DNA from: Streptomyces sp. BK340
GTDB lineage: Bacteria; Actinomycetota; Actinomycetes; Streptomycetales; Streptomycetaceae
DNA: 64,000 nt
Direction: 5' to 3'
Assembly (NCBI RefSeq): GCF_007827595.1
Contig: NZ_VISR01000001.1
Location: 62,001-126,000, forward strand
Position numbers and translations under genes: made by a program. Positions within the stretch are counted from its first letter, which is position 1, and every line of letters starts with the position of its first letter. The notes below the pieces were generated by a model. It ran no database searches. It worked only from the letters and a program-made list of their open reading frames with translations, and was not told the origin of the DNA. Shown piece by piece: positions 55,574 to 62,860 of this stretch.

Positions 55574-55720
55574 GGCAGGAGGGTACGACGCCTTTCGCCC
55601 GGCTCCGGCTCATTTCGCCAAGTGGGGGCCGGGGGGTGGCCGCGGCCGGGCGGCGAGGAACCCGGCGCCGGCGGGGACCCGCCGTGGCGCCGCCGCTCCC
55701 CGTCCGGACCGGGAGCCTGC

Positions 55721-56017
55721 TCAGACCTCCATCACGGCATCGCATTCGGGGCAGACCACGGACGCGTACTCGGCGGGGTACCACGGCGCTCCGGCGTGCT
55801 CGGAGGGCGTCCACCGGGCCGGTTCCATGGCGAAGGTGTCCTTGCCGCAGAGTGTCCGCGGCCCGGCGGCGTCCGGCCTGCCGGGCGCGGTGGGCACCGC
55901 GTGCACCCGGCGCGGCAGGCGTTCCGCGCCGGACGGCCCGGGCGGGGAGGTGTGGGCGGCCGCCGGGCGGTCGAGCTCGTACACGACGACGATCCCGCTC
56001 ATGTCGGCCGCGCTCAC
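55721..56017 (-). CDS. Small hypothetical protein with Cys/His zinc-ribbon-like tail
   Basis: A 98-residue protein with LCGKD (Cys57), SEH (His74) and a C-terminal VVCPECDAVMEV (Cys89, Cys92), which could bind zinc. GTG 56017 overlaps the stop of the monooxygenase-like gene upstream (GTGA), so it is co-translated; I rejected a longer frame beginning at 56302 because that overlaps the real upstream gene. No known family recognised. Confidence 0.65.
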   Translation of the reverse strand: MSAADMSGIVVVYELDRPAAAHTSPPGPSGAERLPRRVHAVPTAPGRPDAAGPRTLCGKDTFAMEPARWTPSEHAGAPWYPAEYASVVCPECDAVMEV

Positions 56018-56319
56018 CCGTGGCCGACGCCGGGGAGGGTGAGTTCGCGGCCGCGGTAGAAGCCCTCGCTCTCCGAGACGACGTACGGAGCCATGGCCGC
56101 CCGCCGCTGTGCCTCCGGGTCGGAGCCCCGCCACGCGTCGCACGACTCCTGGGTGTCCCAGAACGACACGCCGGTGATCTCCTGCCCGTCCTCGGACCAG
56201 TACGCGTAGGCGCGGTGCAGGCCCGGCGGGGCGGGGGCCGGGCGCCATGCCCGCTCGAACTCCTGCAACGCCCCCGGCTGAAGGCGGCGCGTCGTCACCC
56301 ACACGTAGTGCTCCTGCAT
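56014..56319 (-). CDS. Antibiotic biosynthesis monooxygenase (ABM)-like small protein
   Basis: A 101-residue single-domain protein resembling the ABM/dimeric alpha-beta barrel family: HYVWVTTRRLQPGALQEFERAW at the start, AYAYWSEDGQEITGVSFWDTQESCDAW in the middle and MAPYVVSESEGFYRGRELTL at the end. Such proteins oxidise or bind small aromatic or haem-like ligands. ATG 56319 follows GGAGGA at 7 nt. Translationally coupled to a Cys-rich small protein. Confidence 0.75.
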   Translation of the reverse strand: MQEHYVWVTTRRLQPGALQEFERAWRPAPAPPGLHRAYAYWSEDGQEITGVSFWDTQESCDAWRGSDPEAQRRAAMAPYVVSESEGFYRGRELTLPGVGHG

Positions 56320-56422
56320 GGCGGCATCCTCCGTAGTACCTGTACGGCCTGCCCCCCCTCAGGTCACCGTAGGGCCGATGCGCCGCTTCCGCCGCCCGGA
56401 GATCGCCGGCGCGCCCGGGGCA

Positions 56423-56601
56423 CTAGGCCCTGTCGTCAAATTCCCGTCTGCCCCACGACGCCTGGCACGCACTCTCGCCGCACCGGGCGAAAGCCCAAGT
56501 ACGTCCAGTACGAGGACTTCCGCCCGGCACGCCGAGAGCACGCACCAGACGCCGCGAGGCCGCCCTTCGGGCGACGACGGGAATTTGACGACAGGACCTA
56601 G
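56423..56601. mobile_element. MITE with 26-bp terminal inverted repeats
   Basis: A 179-bp element without coding capacity. Its ends, 56423-56448 and 56576-56601, are 26-bp inverted repeats with one mismatch; both begin with CTAG, a possible target duplication, followed by GGCCCTGTCGTCAAATTCCC (left). The interior is also self-complementary (around 56465-56515 against 56510-56560), so the whole element can fold as one long hairpin. Ends like these occur on Streptomyces IS5-family elements, which may mobilise it. The right CTAG provides the TAG stop of the adjacent gene. Confidence 0.85.
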
Positions 56602-57185
56602 CGGCGCCACCCCGGATCCCGCCCGCTCAGCCCCACCGCCCGGTCCAGCAGCGGCGCCTCGGCCGGGACGGGGACGACCGGCCCGAAGGGGCCCTTGCCG
56701 CGGTTCGGGTCGTCGGCCGCCGCGAGGAGGAAGCCGTGGGCGGAGGTGAGGGCCGCGGGGTCGGGGGCGTAGGGGCTGCCGGTGGCGCGGGCCAGGTCCC
56801 AGCCGTGGATCACCAGCTCGTCGGCGGCGACCGCACCCGCGACCGCCCCGGGCAGGTCCACCCCGCCCGCGCGGGTCATGCCGGTCCAGGCGGCCGGGTC
56901 GCGCCAGGCGTCGGCGAGTTCGTCCAGCACCTTGGGCAGCTCCTCGCGCCAGCCGGGGCCGATGTCCGGGACGACGGTGTTCGGGGGTGTGTCGGTGTGG
57001 GGGCCCAGGTCCTTGCGGGCGGCGTCACGGAAGGCGGCGGACAGGCCCAGCAGATGGCCGAGCAGATTGCGTACCGCCAGGTCGGGGCACGGGGTGGGGC
57101 CCGGCAGCTGCTCGTCGGTCACGGATTCCGCGAGCCGTGCGAGGATCCGGGTCTGTGGTCCGAGGTCGAGGATCGGGTCGGTCAT
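56598..57185 (-). CDS. TIGR03086-type metal-binding protein (mycothiol maleylpyruvate isomerase fold)
   Basis: A 195-residue four-helix DinB-like protein. TPCPDLAVRNLLGHLLGLSAAFRDA near 31-56 is the family helix with His44; ELVIHGWDLARATG near 142 is the second hallmark with a metal His; the end DRAVGLSGRDPGW is the usual C-terminus. Members bind a metal and may use mycothiol, but reactions are mostly unknown. Its TAG stop lies within a MITE end, so the last few residues may have been changed by the insertion. ATG 57185 follows AAGGAGCAGGAC. Confidence 0.88.
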   Translation of the reverse strand: MTDPILDLGPQTRILARLAESVTDEQLPGPTPCPDLAVRNLLGHLLGLSAAFRDAARKDLGPHTDTPPNTVVPDIGPGWREELPKVLDELADAWRDPAAWTGMTRAGGVDLPGAVAGAVAADELVIHGWDLARATGSPYAPDPAALTSAHGFLLAAADDPNRGKGPFGPVVPVPAEAPLLDRAVGLSGRDPGWRR

Positions 57186-57408
57186 GTCCTGCTCCTTGGG
57201 GGTCGCTCTGCCCGTACGGAGGGGTGACCGGCCGGCTCCGCGGAACTCATCGGTGCCCTGCGCCAGGCGCGTGGGACGTCGTGCACCGTCTCAAGGGCCA
57301 CCCGGTCATCGCCGCCGGGGCCCCCGCTTGCCGCCGCCGTGGTCCCGGGTCCGGATAGGGCAGGTGACCGATCCGCGCGCACCCCCCTTAGGGCCACGAT
57401 GACCTGGC

Positions 57409-58644
57409 ATGACGACTTCCTGGACCGTGCTCCGCGTGCTGCGGGACCGCACTGCGGGGCTGCTTCTGACGGGTGTGGTCGTGTCCGGTTTCGGCACGTC
57501 CTCGCTGTGGCTGGCGTCGGGCGTGTGGGTCAAGGACCTCACCGGTTCCGACGGTCTGGCCGCCCTGTGCATGCTCGCCATGTGGGCACCCACCCTGGCC
57601 GGCCCGGCGCTCGGTACCCTCGCCGACCGGTTCCGCCGCAAACCCCTGCTCATCACGGTCAGCCTCGCCCTGGCCGCCCTCCTGCCCACCCTGTTCGCGG
57701 TGGACTCCCCCGGCCGCCTGTGGCTGCTGTTCGCCGTGCTGTGCGGGTACGGCGCCGCCGGCGTCGTCCATGACGCGGCCGAGTCGGCGCTGGTCACCGC
57801 CGCCGTCGGCCCGGACCTGCGGGGCGACTTCAACGGGCTGCGCATGTCCGCCAACGAGGGCATGAAGCTGGTCGCCCCGCTGACCGGGGCGGGCCTGTAC
57901 GCGGCCTTCGGCGGGCCGGCCGTCGCCTGTCTCGACGCGGTCACCTTCGTGCTCGCGGCCGGGCTGTGCGCCCTCGTACGCGTCCCCGAGGAGCGGCCCG
58001 CCCGGTCGGGCGTGGGCTGGTGGCGGGAGACCACCGAGGGCGTCCGTCATCTGTGGGGGCATCCGGGGCTGCGTCCGCTGGTCCGGGCGGGCGGTACGAC
58101 GATGCTCCTGGCCTCGCTGGGCAGCACCACGGTGTACGCCGTCGTGGACCGTCTCGGGCACTCCCCCGCCTACGCGGGTGTGCTCTACGCCGTCCAGGGT
58201 GCGGGCTCGGTGGTGGCCGGACTGGTGTCCGGGCCGGCGCTGCGGCGGCTGGGCGGGCGCCGGTTCGCGGCGGCCGGGATCGCGCTGACGGCGGCCGGGG
58301 TGGCCGCGCGGGCCGTGCCGTCGGATCCGGTGGCCCTGGTGGCCGGGGCCGCCGTCGGTCTCGGTCTGCCCTGTGTGCTGATCGCCGCGCTCACCGCCGT
58401 GCAGGACGAGACCCCGGGTCCGCTGCTGGGCCGGGTGACCGCCACCGCCCACACGCTGATGTTCACTCCGAACGTGGCCGGACTGGCCGTCGGGGCGGGC
58501 CTGGTCGGACTGGCCGGCCCCGGGCTGCTGCTGCCCGTGTACGGCCTGGGACTGCTCCTGACGGCCGTCGCGCTCGCGGCTCAGCGCGCGCCGAGTGCCT
58601 CGCGCACCGCCGCGAGGTCCCGGTCCGACGCCAACCCGGCGTGA
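57409..58644 (+). CDS. MFS transporter (exporter type)
   Basis: A 411-residue permease with about 12 membrane spans of the major facilitator superfamily. The loop 2-3 motif is LAGPALGTLADRFRRKPLL near 62-80, and the second half repeats at LVSGPALRRLGGRRFAAAG near 270. Relatives are drug or macrolide efflux proteins, but the substrate is unknown. ATG 57409 is used; an ATG slightly upstream is out of frame. Its last 64 nt overlap the 3' end of the convergent gene, an unusual length of overlap. Confidence 0.9.
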   Translation: MTTSWTVLRVLRDRTAGLLLTGVVVSGFGTSSLWLASGVWVKDLTGSDGLAALCMLAMWAPTLAGPALGTLADRFRRKPLLITVSLALAALLPTLFAVDSPGRLWLLFAVLCGYGAAGVVHDAAESALVTAAVGPDLRGDFNGLRMSANEGMKLVAPLTGAGLYAAFGGPAVACLDAVTFVLAAGLCALVRVPEERPARSGVGWWRETTEGVRHLWGHPGLRPLVRAGGTTMLLASLGSTTVYAVVDRLGHSPAYAGVLYAVQGAGSVVAGLVSGPALRRLGGRRFAAAGIALTAAGVAARAVPSDPVALVAGAAVGLGLPCVLIAALTAVQDETPGPLLGRVTATAHTLMFTPNVAGLAVGAGLVGLAGPGLLLPVYGLGLLLTAVALAAQRAPSASRTAARSRSDANPA

Positions 58645-59744
58645 TACAGGCGCAGTTCCGTCGCACCCCGGGCACGCGCGCGTGCCGCGTCGGCCGCGAG
58701 GGTGCCGGGGCTGCCGCCCATCCCGGAGACCACCGTGAAGTTGGCGGCCAGTACCGCCTTCTCGCGCGCCTGCTCGGCGAAGGGCGCCAGCAGGTCGGTA
58801 CCGCCCGTGCACGGCACCACCACACCGTCCGCGACGGAGAGGACGTGGGCGGGATCGACGCCGGCGTTGGCACCGCAGTGGTACGGCACCGGGTCGGCGT
58901 GCAGCAGGACCTGGAAGCCGTCGGGAGCGGCGGCGCGTACGGCGCCGACGGCCTGCTCCTGGAGGGTGCGGGCGGTGGTGTCGCGCCACGCGCGCGTGGC
59001 GGCAGCGGTGTCCTGGCCGAGGAGCTTGTCGACCGTCGGCCAGCCCCCGTCGTCGGCCGCGCCCCGCCACAGCGGCTCCAGGGCGTCCCGTACGGCGACC
59101 GCCAACGCGTCGGCGTCCAGGCCCTGTTCGCCGTACCCGGCGCGGCAGGCGGGACAGAAGCAGAGCGACATCAGGTACTGCCCGGCGTCCCCGAGAGCGA
59201 CCCCGGCGGTCTTGTCGTGGGCGTGCAGATGCTGGATCCCGTACCAGCCGAGGGACTCCAGTTCGGTGCCGTGCGCGCCGGGGCGTACGGCGGCCTCGGC
59301 CGCCAGGTCGACCAGGTACGCGCGGGTTGCGGGCTGGGCGATGCAGGGGGCCCACGGGTAGCGGTCGCCATAGGCGTTGACGACCGAGGTGTCCGGATGT
59401 TCGGCGCCCAGGCGGGAGTTGTGCGCGAGGACGACCCAGGTGTGCACCTCGACCCCGGCCGCGGCGAGCGCCCCGGCGGCCTCTCCGTAGGCGTCCGACG
59501 GGGCCCAGCGCCCGGCGGTGTACGGGCGCAGGCCGCGGCCGGCCCAGCGGTTGCCGGCCGGGTACAGGACGGCCGCGTACTCGGCGGTGACGATGCGGTG
59601 GCGCGGGTGGCGGGGGGTCAGGGCGCGGGTGGAGTGGTAGGCGGAGGCGAGGGTCGCCTGCCGTACGCCGAGTGCGGCGATGCGGGCGGGGGCCTCGGGG
59701 TCGCCGTTGACGTCCCAGGGGTAGACGAACGCCGACGCCTTCAC
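58581..59744 (-). CDS. Hypothetical alanine-rich (TIM-barrel-like) protein
   Basis: A 387-residue soluble protein that I do not place in a named family. The alternating strand-helix pattern, SAFVYPWDVNGDPEAPARIAALG start, VEVHTWVVLAHNS near 104, YPWAPCIAQPATRAYLVDLA near 130, and LESLGWYGIQHLHAHDK near 162 followed by LCFCPACRAGYG near 192 suggest a barrel hydrolase such as glycosidase-like proteins. The CxCPAC motif could bind a metal. GTG 59744 overlaps the upstream kdgD-like stop, so it belongs to the sugar-acid operon. Function unknown. Confidence 0.75.
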   Translation of the reverse strand: MKASAFVYPWDVNGDPEAPARIAALGVRQATLASAYHSTRALTPRHPRHRIVTAEYAAVLYPAGNRWAGRGLRPYTAGRWAPSDAYGEAAGALAAAGVEVHTWVVLAHNSRLGAEHPDTSVVNAYGDRYPWAPCIAQPATRAYLVDLAAEAAVRPGAHGTELESLGWYGIQHLHAHDKTAGVALGDAGQYLMSLCFCPACRAGYGEQGLDADALAVAVRDALEPLWRGAADDGGWPTVDKLLGQDTAAATRAWRDTTARTLQEQAVGAVRAAAPDGFQVLLHADPVPYHCGANAGVDPAHVLSVADGVVVPCTGGTDLLAPFAEQAREKAVLAANFTVVSGMGGSPGTLAADAARARARGATELRLYHAGLASDRDLAAVREALGAR

Positions 59745-60682
59745 GCGTCCTCCTCCAGCAGCGCGTGGCCGCGCTCGATCAGCCGGGCGAGCTGCTTGAC
59801 GTGGTCCTCGCCGGGCTCGTCCAGCGGGGGCCGGACCTCGCCGACGTCCAGGCCGCGCAGCCGCACGCCCGCCTTGACGAGCGAGACGGCGTAGCCGCGG
59901 CCCTGGGCGCGCAGCTCCACGAACGGGTGGTAGAAACCGTCCAGGAGGCGGCGCACGGTGTCCCGGTCGCCCGTGCGAAGGGCCCGGTGGAAGGCGAGGG
60001 CGATCTCCGGGGCGAAGCAGAACACGGCCGAGGAGTACAGGGTGATGCCGAGGGCCTGGTAGGCGAGCTGGGTCTGCTCGGCGGTGGGCAGGCCGTTGAA
60101 GTAGAGGAAGTCGCCGTGGACCTCGGTGCGCACGGCGCTGACGATCCGCTGCATCAGGTCCAGGTCGCCGAGGCCGTCCTTGAGACCGATGACCCCCTCG
60201 GTGCGGGCCAGCGCGACCACGGTGTGCGGGGTGAAGACGGCGTTGTCGCGCTGGTAGACGATCACCGGCAGGGCGGTGGCGGCGGCGACCTCCCGGTAGT
60301 GCCGCAGCAGGCCCTCCTGGCCGGCCGACACGAGGTACGGCGGCATGGCGAGGAGCCCGTCGGCGCCCGCGTCCTCGGCGAGACGCGCGTAGCGGACGGC
60401 CAGCGCGGTGCCGTAGCCCGCCCCCGCGATCACCGGGACGCGCCCCTCGGCCGCCTCGACGGCCGCCCGCACGCAGGCCTCGAACTCCTCCGGCAGCAGC
60501 GCGTGGAACTCCCCGGTGCCGCAGCAGGCGAACACGGCGGCGGCACCGGCCGCGACGCCCCGGCGCACGTGGGTGCGGTGGACGTCGAGGTCGAGGGCGC
60601 CGTCCGGGCCGTAGGCCGTGACGGGGAAGAACAGCGGCCCGCTCGGGTCGCGGAGCCGGGCGGCGAGAGGGGCTGGCGTCAC
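59741..60682 (-). CDS. 5-dehydro-4-deoxyglucarate dehydratase (KdgD-like)
   Basis: A 313-residue DHDPS-family enzyme. The N-terminus (PLFFPVTAYGPDGALDLD) and FACCGTGEFHALLPEEF near 53 match 5-dehydro-4-deoxyglucarate dehydratases, which dehydrate and decarboxylate to alpha-ketoglutarate semialdehyde. Schiff-base lysine in VIGLKDGLGD (Lys168) and the Tyr in VIVYQRDN near 143. GTG 60682 follows GGGAG; an upstream GTG at 60703 lies in the promoter repeats. Divergent from uronate dehydrogenase, which makes the upstream aldarate, so the two fit one pathway. An aldarate dehydratase is not in the window. Confidence 0.87.
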   Translation of the reverse strand: MTPAPLAARLRDPSGPLFFPVTAYGPDGALDLDVHRTHVRRGVAAGAAAVFACCGTGEFHALLPEEFEACVRAAVEAAEGRVPVIAGAGYGTALAVRYARLAEDAGADGLLAMPPYLVSAGQEGLLRHYREVAAATALPVIVYQRDNAVFTPHTVVALARTEGVIGLKDGLGDLDLMQRIVSAVRTEVHGDFLYFNGLPTAEQTQLAYQALGITLYSSAVFCFAPEIALAFHRALRTGDRDTVRRLLDGFYHPFVELRAQGRGYAVSLVKAGVRLRGLDVGEVRPPLDEPGEDHVKQLARLIERGHALLEEDA

Positions 60683-60704
60683 GGGCGCTCCCTGTCGGTA
60701 CACG

Positions 60705-60733
60705 TTTCTGATCAGCGTCCATATTTCTGAACA
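60705..60733 (-). promoter_or_regulatory. Direct repeat upstream of kdgD-like gene
   Basis: TTTCTGATCA (60705-60714) and TTTCTGAACA (60724-60733) recur 19 bp apart, so on the same face of the helix, between the kdgD-like gene and the uronate dehydrogenase gene. DeoR-family regulators often bind direct repeats, and a deoR gene lies downstream of the dehydrogenase, so this is a candidate operator. Confidence 0.45.
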
Positions 60734-60817
60734 ACTTCACGCTACGGGCCGGTCTCGGCCCGGGTCAAGCGGGCAATCCCGCGACACGGCAACGGATTTC
60801 CCCACCCCGCGGCACAC

Positions 60818-60847
60818 TTGACGTGATCCGCCGCCGCTCCCTAGCGT
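60818..60847 (+). promoter_or_regulatory. Housekeeping-type promoter of the uronate dehydrogenase gene
   Basis: TTGACG at 60818-60823 and TAGCGT at 60842-60847 with an 18-nt spacer, 57 nt before the start codon, resemble a Streptomyces HrdB promoter. Confidence 0.5.
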
Positions 60848-60904
60848 GTCCATGAATGTGAATCCCGTCCATGCACGCGGCCGCCGTCGTCAAGGAGACC
60901 GAGG

Positions 60905-61729
60905 ATGCCCGCTCCCCGCACCGTGCTGCTCACCGGCGCCGCCGGCGGGCTCGGCACCCTGATGCGGTCCCTGCTGCCGGAGTACGGCTACACGCTGCGC
61001 CTGTTCGACGTGCGCCCCGTCGAGGGCGCGCCGGACGCCGTCACCGCGGACCTCACCGACAAGGAGGCGCTGCGCGAGGCGGTGCGGGGCGTGGACGCAG
61101 TCCTGCACCTCGCGGGCATCTCCCTCGAGGCGCCCTTCGAGAAGATCCTCAGGTCGAACATCGAGGGCACCTACAACCTGTACGAGGCCGCCCGCCTGGA
61201 AGGCGTGCCGCGGATCGTCTTCGCCTCCTCCAACCACGCCGTCGGCTTCACGCCGGCCCCGCGCCCGGGCACACCTCTTGATCCAAGAGCGCTGATCCCG
61301 ATCGACACCCCACACCGCCCCGACACCTTCTACGGCCTGTCCAAGGCCTTCGGCGAGGACCTCGCCCAGCTCTACTGGGACCGGCACGGCCTGGAGACCG
61401 TCTCGGTGCGCATCGGCTCCTGCTTCCCGGAGCCGACCGGCGTGCGCATGCTCTCGGTCTGGATGAGCCCGGCCGACGGCGCCCGCCTCTTCCACGCGGC
61501 GCTCACCGCCGAGGACGTCGGCCACACCGTGGTCTACGGCTCCTCGGCCAACACCCGCCTGTGGTGGGACCTCACGTCCGCGCGGTCGCTCGGCTACGAA
61601 CCGCAGGACGACTCGGAGCCGTACGCCGAGAAGCTGATCGCGGAGCAGGGCGAACTGGACCCGGAGAACCCGGCCCACAGCCACCTGGGCGGGCACTTCG
61701 TGAACGACCCGCCCATCTGGCCGCACTGA
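60905..61729 (+). CDS. udh: Uronate dehydrogenase (NAD-dependent)
   Basis: A 274-residue short-chain (extended) dehydrogenase. VLLTGAAGGLGTLM near 7 is the nucleotide-binding turn, HLAGISLEAPFEKIL near 73, VFASSNHAVGF near 107 and the catalytic YGLSKAFGE near 140. The combination GIS-EKPFEqIL plus SSNHaiG and RIGSCFPEPTGVRMLS is typical of bacterial uronate dehydrogenases, which oxidise glucuronate and galacturonate to lactones. AAGGAG 7 nt upstream of ATG 60905. Divergent from the kdgD-like operon, so both may be one uronate catabolic unit. Confidence 0.87.
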   Translation: MPAPRTVLLTGAAGGLGTLMRSLLPEYGYTLRLFDVRPVEGAPDAVTADLTDKEALREAVRGVDAVLHLAGISLEAPFEKILRSNIEGTYNLYEAARLEGVPRIVFASSNHAVGFTPAPRPGTPLDPRALIPIDTPHRPDTFYGLSKAFGEDLAQLYWDRHGLETVSVRIGSCFPEPTGVRMLSVWMSPADGARLFHAALTAEDVGHTVVYGSSANTRLWWDLTSARSLGYEPQDDSEPYAEKLIAEQGELDPENPAHSHLGGHFVNDPPIWPH

Positions 61730-61781
61730 GCCCCGGGCGGGACCGGGGACCGCTGTGACGGCGGAAAACGATCGCTCATCG

Positions 61782-61814
61782 CGGCGGGCGGGCACCGAAC
61801 GGGCCCGCCCGCCG
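61782..61814 (+). terminator. Hairpin terminator after udh
   Basis: Arms CGGCGGGCGGGC (61782-61793) and GCCCGCCCGCCG (61803-61814) form a perfect 12-bp stem with a 9-nt loop, 52 nt after the stop codon. Confidence 0.75.
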
Positions 61815-62012
61815 CCGTGTTCGGGCATCCGGGCCGCCCGATCCCACTCCTCACCCGGCAGCAGCGCAGGTCCGAGGCGGGCACACCGCTTCGCAAACGG
61901 GCACACACGGGCAGTATCGAACCCGCAACAGACCTGGTCAGCGCCGCACACCCGCTGTAGAACTTCCCCCATGGGCCCGAACGGGCAGCTCCACAGGGAA
62001 GTGGGTGACGGC

Positions 62013-62783
62013 ATGAGCACGAGGACGGCGGAAGAACGCCAGCGCGAGATCGTGCTGGCCGCGCGCGCCACGGGCTCGGTCGACGTCACCGCACTCGCCA
62101 CCCGGCTGGGCGTGGCCAAGGAGACCATCCGGCGTGATCTGCGCGCCCTGGAGGACCACGGGCTGGTCCGTCGCACCCACGGCGGCGCCTACCCGGTCGA
62201 GAGCGCCGGCTTCGAGACGACACTCGCCTTCCGCGCCACCAGCCACGTCCCCGAGAAACGCCGGATCGCGGCCGCCGCGGCCGAGCTGCTGGGGGACGCG
62301 GAGACGGTCTTCGTCGACGAGGGCTTCACCCCGCAGCTCATCGCCGAGGCCCTGCCGACGGACCGGCCGCTGACCGTGGTCACCGCGTCCCTGCCCGTCG
62401 CGGGCGCCCTCGCCGAGGCCGAGAACATGTCGGTCCTGCTCCTCGGCGGACGGGTCCGCGCCGGCACCCTGGCGACCGTCGACCACTGGACGACCAGGAT
62501 GCTGTCCGGCTTCGTGCTCGACCTCGCCTTCATCGGCGCCAACGGCATCTCCCGCGAACACGGCCTGACCACCCCCGACCCCGCCGTCAGCGAGGTCAAG
62601 GCCCAGGCCATCCGCGCCGCGCGCAGGACGGTCTTCGCGGGCGTGCACACCAAGTTCGGGGCGGTCAGCTTCTGCCGGTTCGCCGAGGTCGGCGCGCTGG
62701 AGGCGATCGTGACGAGCACGCTGCTCCCGGCGGCCGAGGCCCACCGCTACTCCCTGCTGGGCCCGCAGGTCATCCGGGTCTGA
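62013..62783 (+). CDS. DeoR/GlpR family transcriptional regulator
   Basis: A 256-residue DeoR-type repressor. N-terminal helix-turn-helix about 6-60: ERQREIVLAARATGSVDVTALA, LGVAKETIRRDLRALEDHGLVRRTHGGA, the classic signature. C-terminal sugar-phosphate isomerase-like domain from about 80: VFVDEGFTPQLIAEAL, VTASLPVAGALAEAENMSVLLLGG, AFIGANGIS and the last-third ALEAIVTST. The effector is likely a phosphorylated or oxidised sugar. ATG 62013 is used; a GTG at 62001 is possible. Just upstream of a sugar ABC binding protein, which it may regulate. Confidence 0.92.
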   Translation: MSTRTAEERQREIVLAARATGSVDVTALATRLGVAKETIRRDLRALEDHGLVRRTHGGAYPVESAGFETTLAFRATSHVPEKRRIAAAAAELLGDAETVFVDEGFTPQLIAEALPTDRPLTVVTASLPVAGALAEAENMSVLLLGGRVRAGTLATVDHWTTRMLSGFVLDLAFIGANGISREHGLTTPDPAVSEVKAQAIRAARRTVFAGVHTKFGAVSFCRFAEVGALEAIVTSTLLPAAEAHRYSLLGPQVIRV

Positions 62784-62860
62784 AGAACCGAACACCGTCC
62801 CCAGGGGCACACCCACACCCGTAGACGCCCGTTATCTCCCCATACGTTCAGGAGCCCTCC

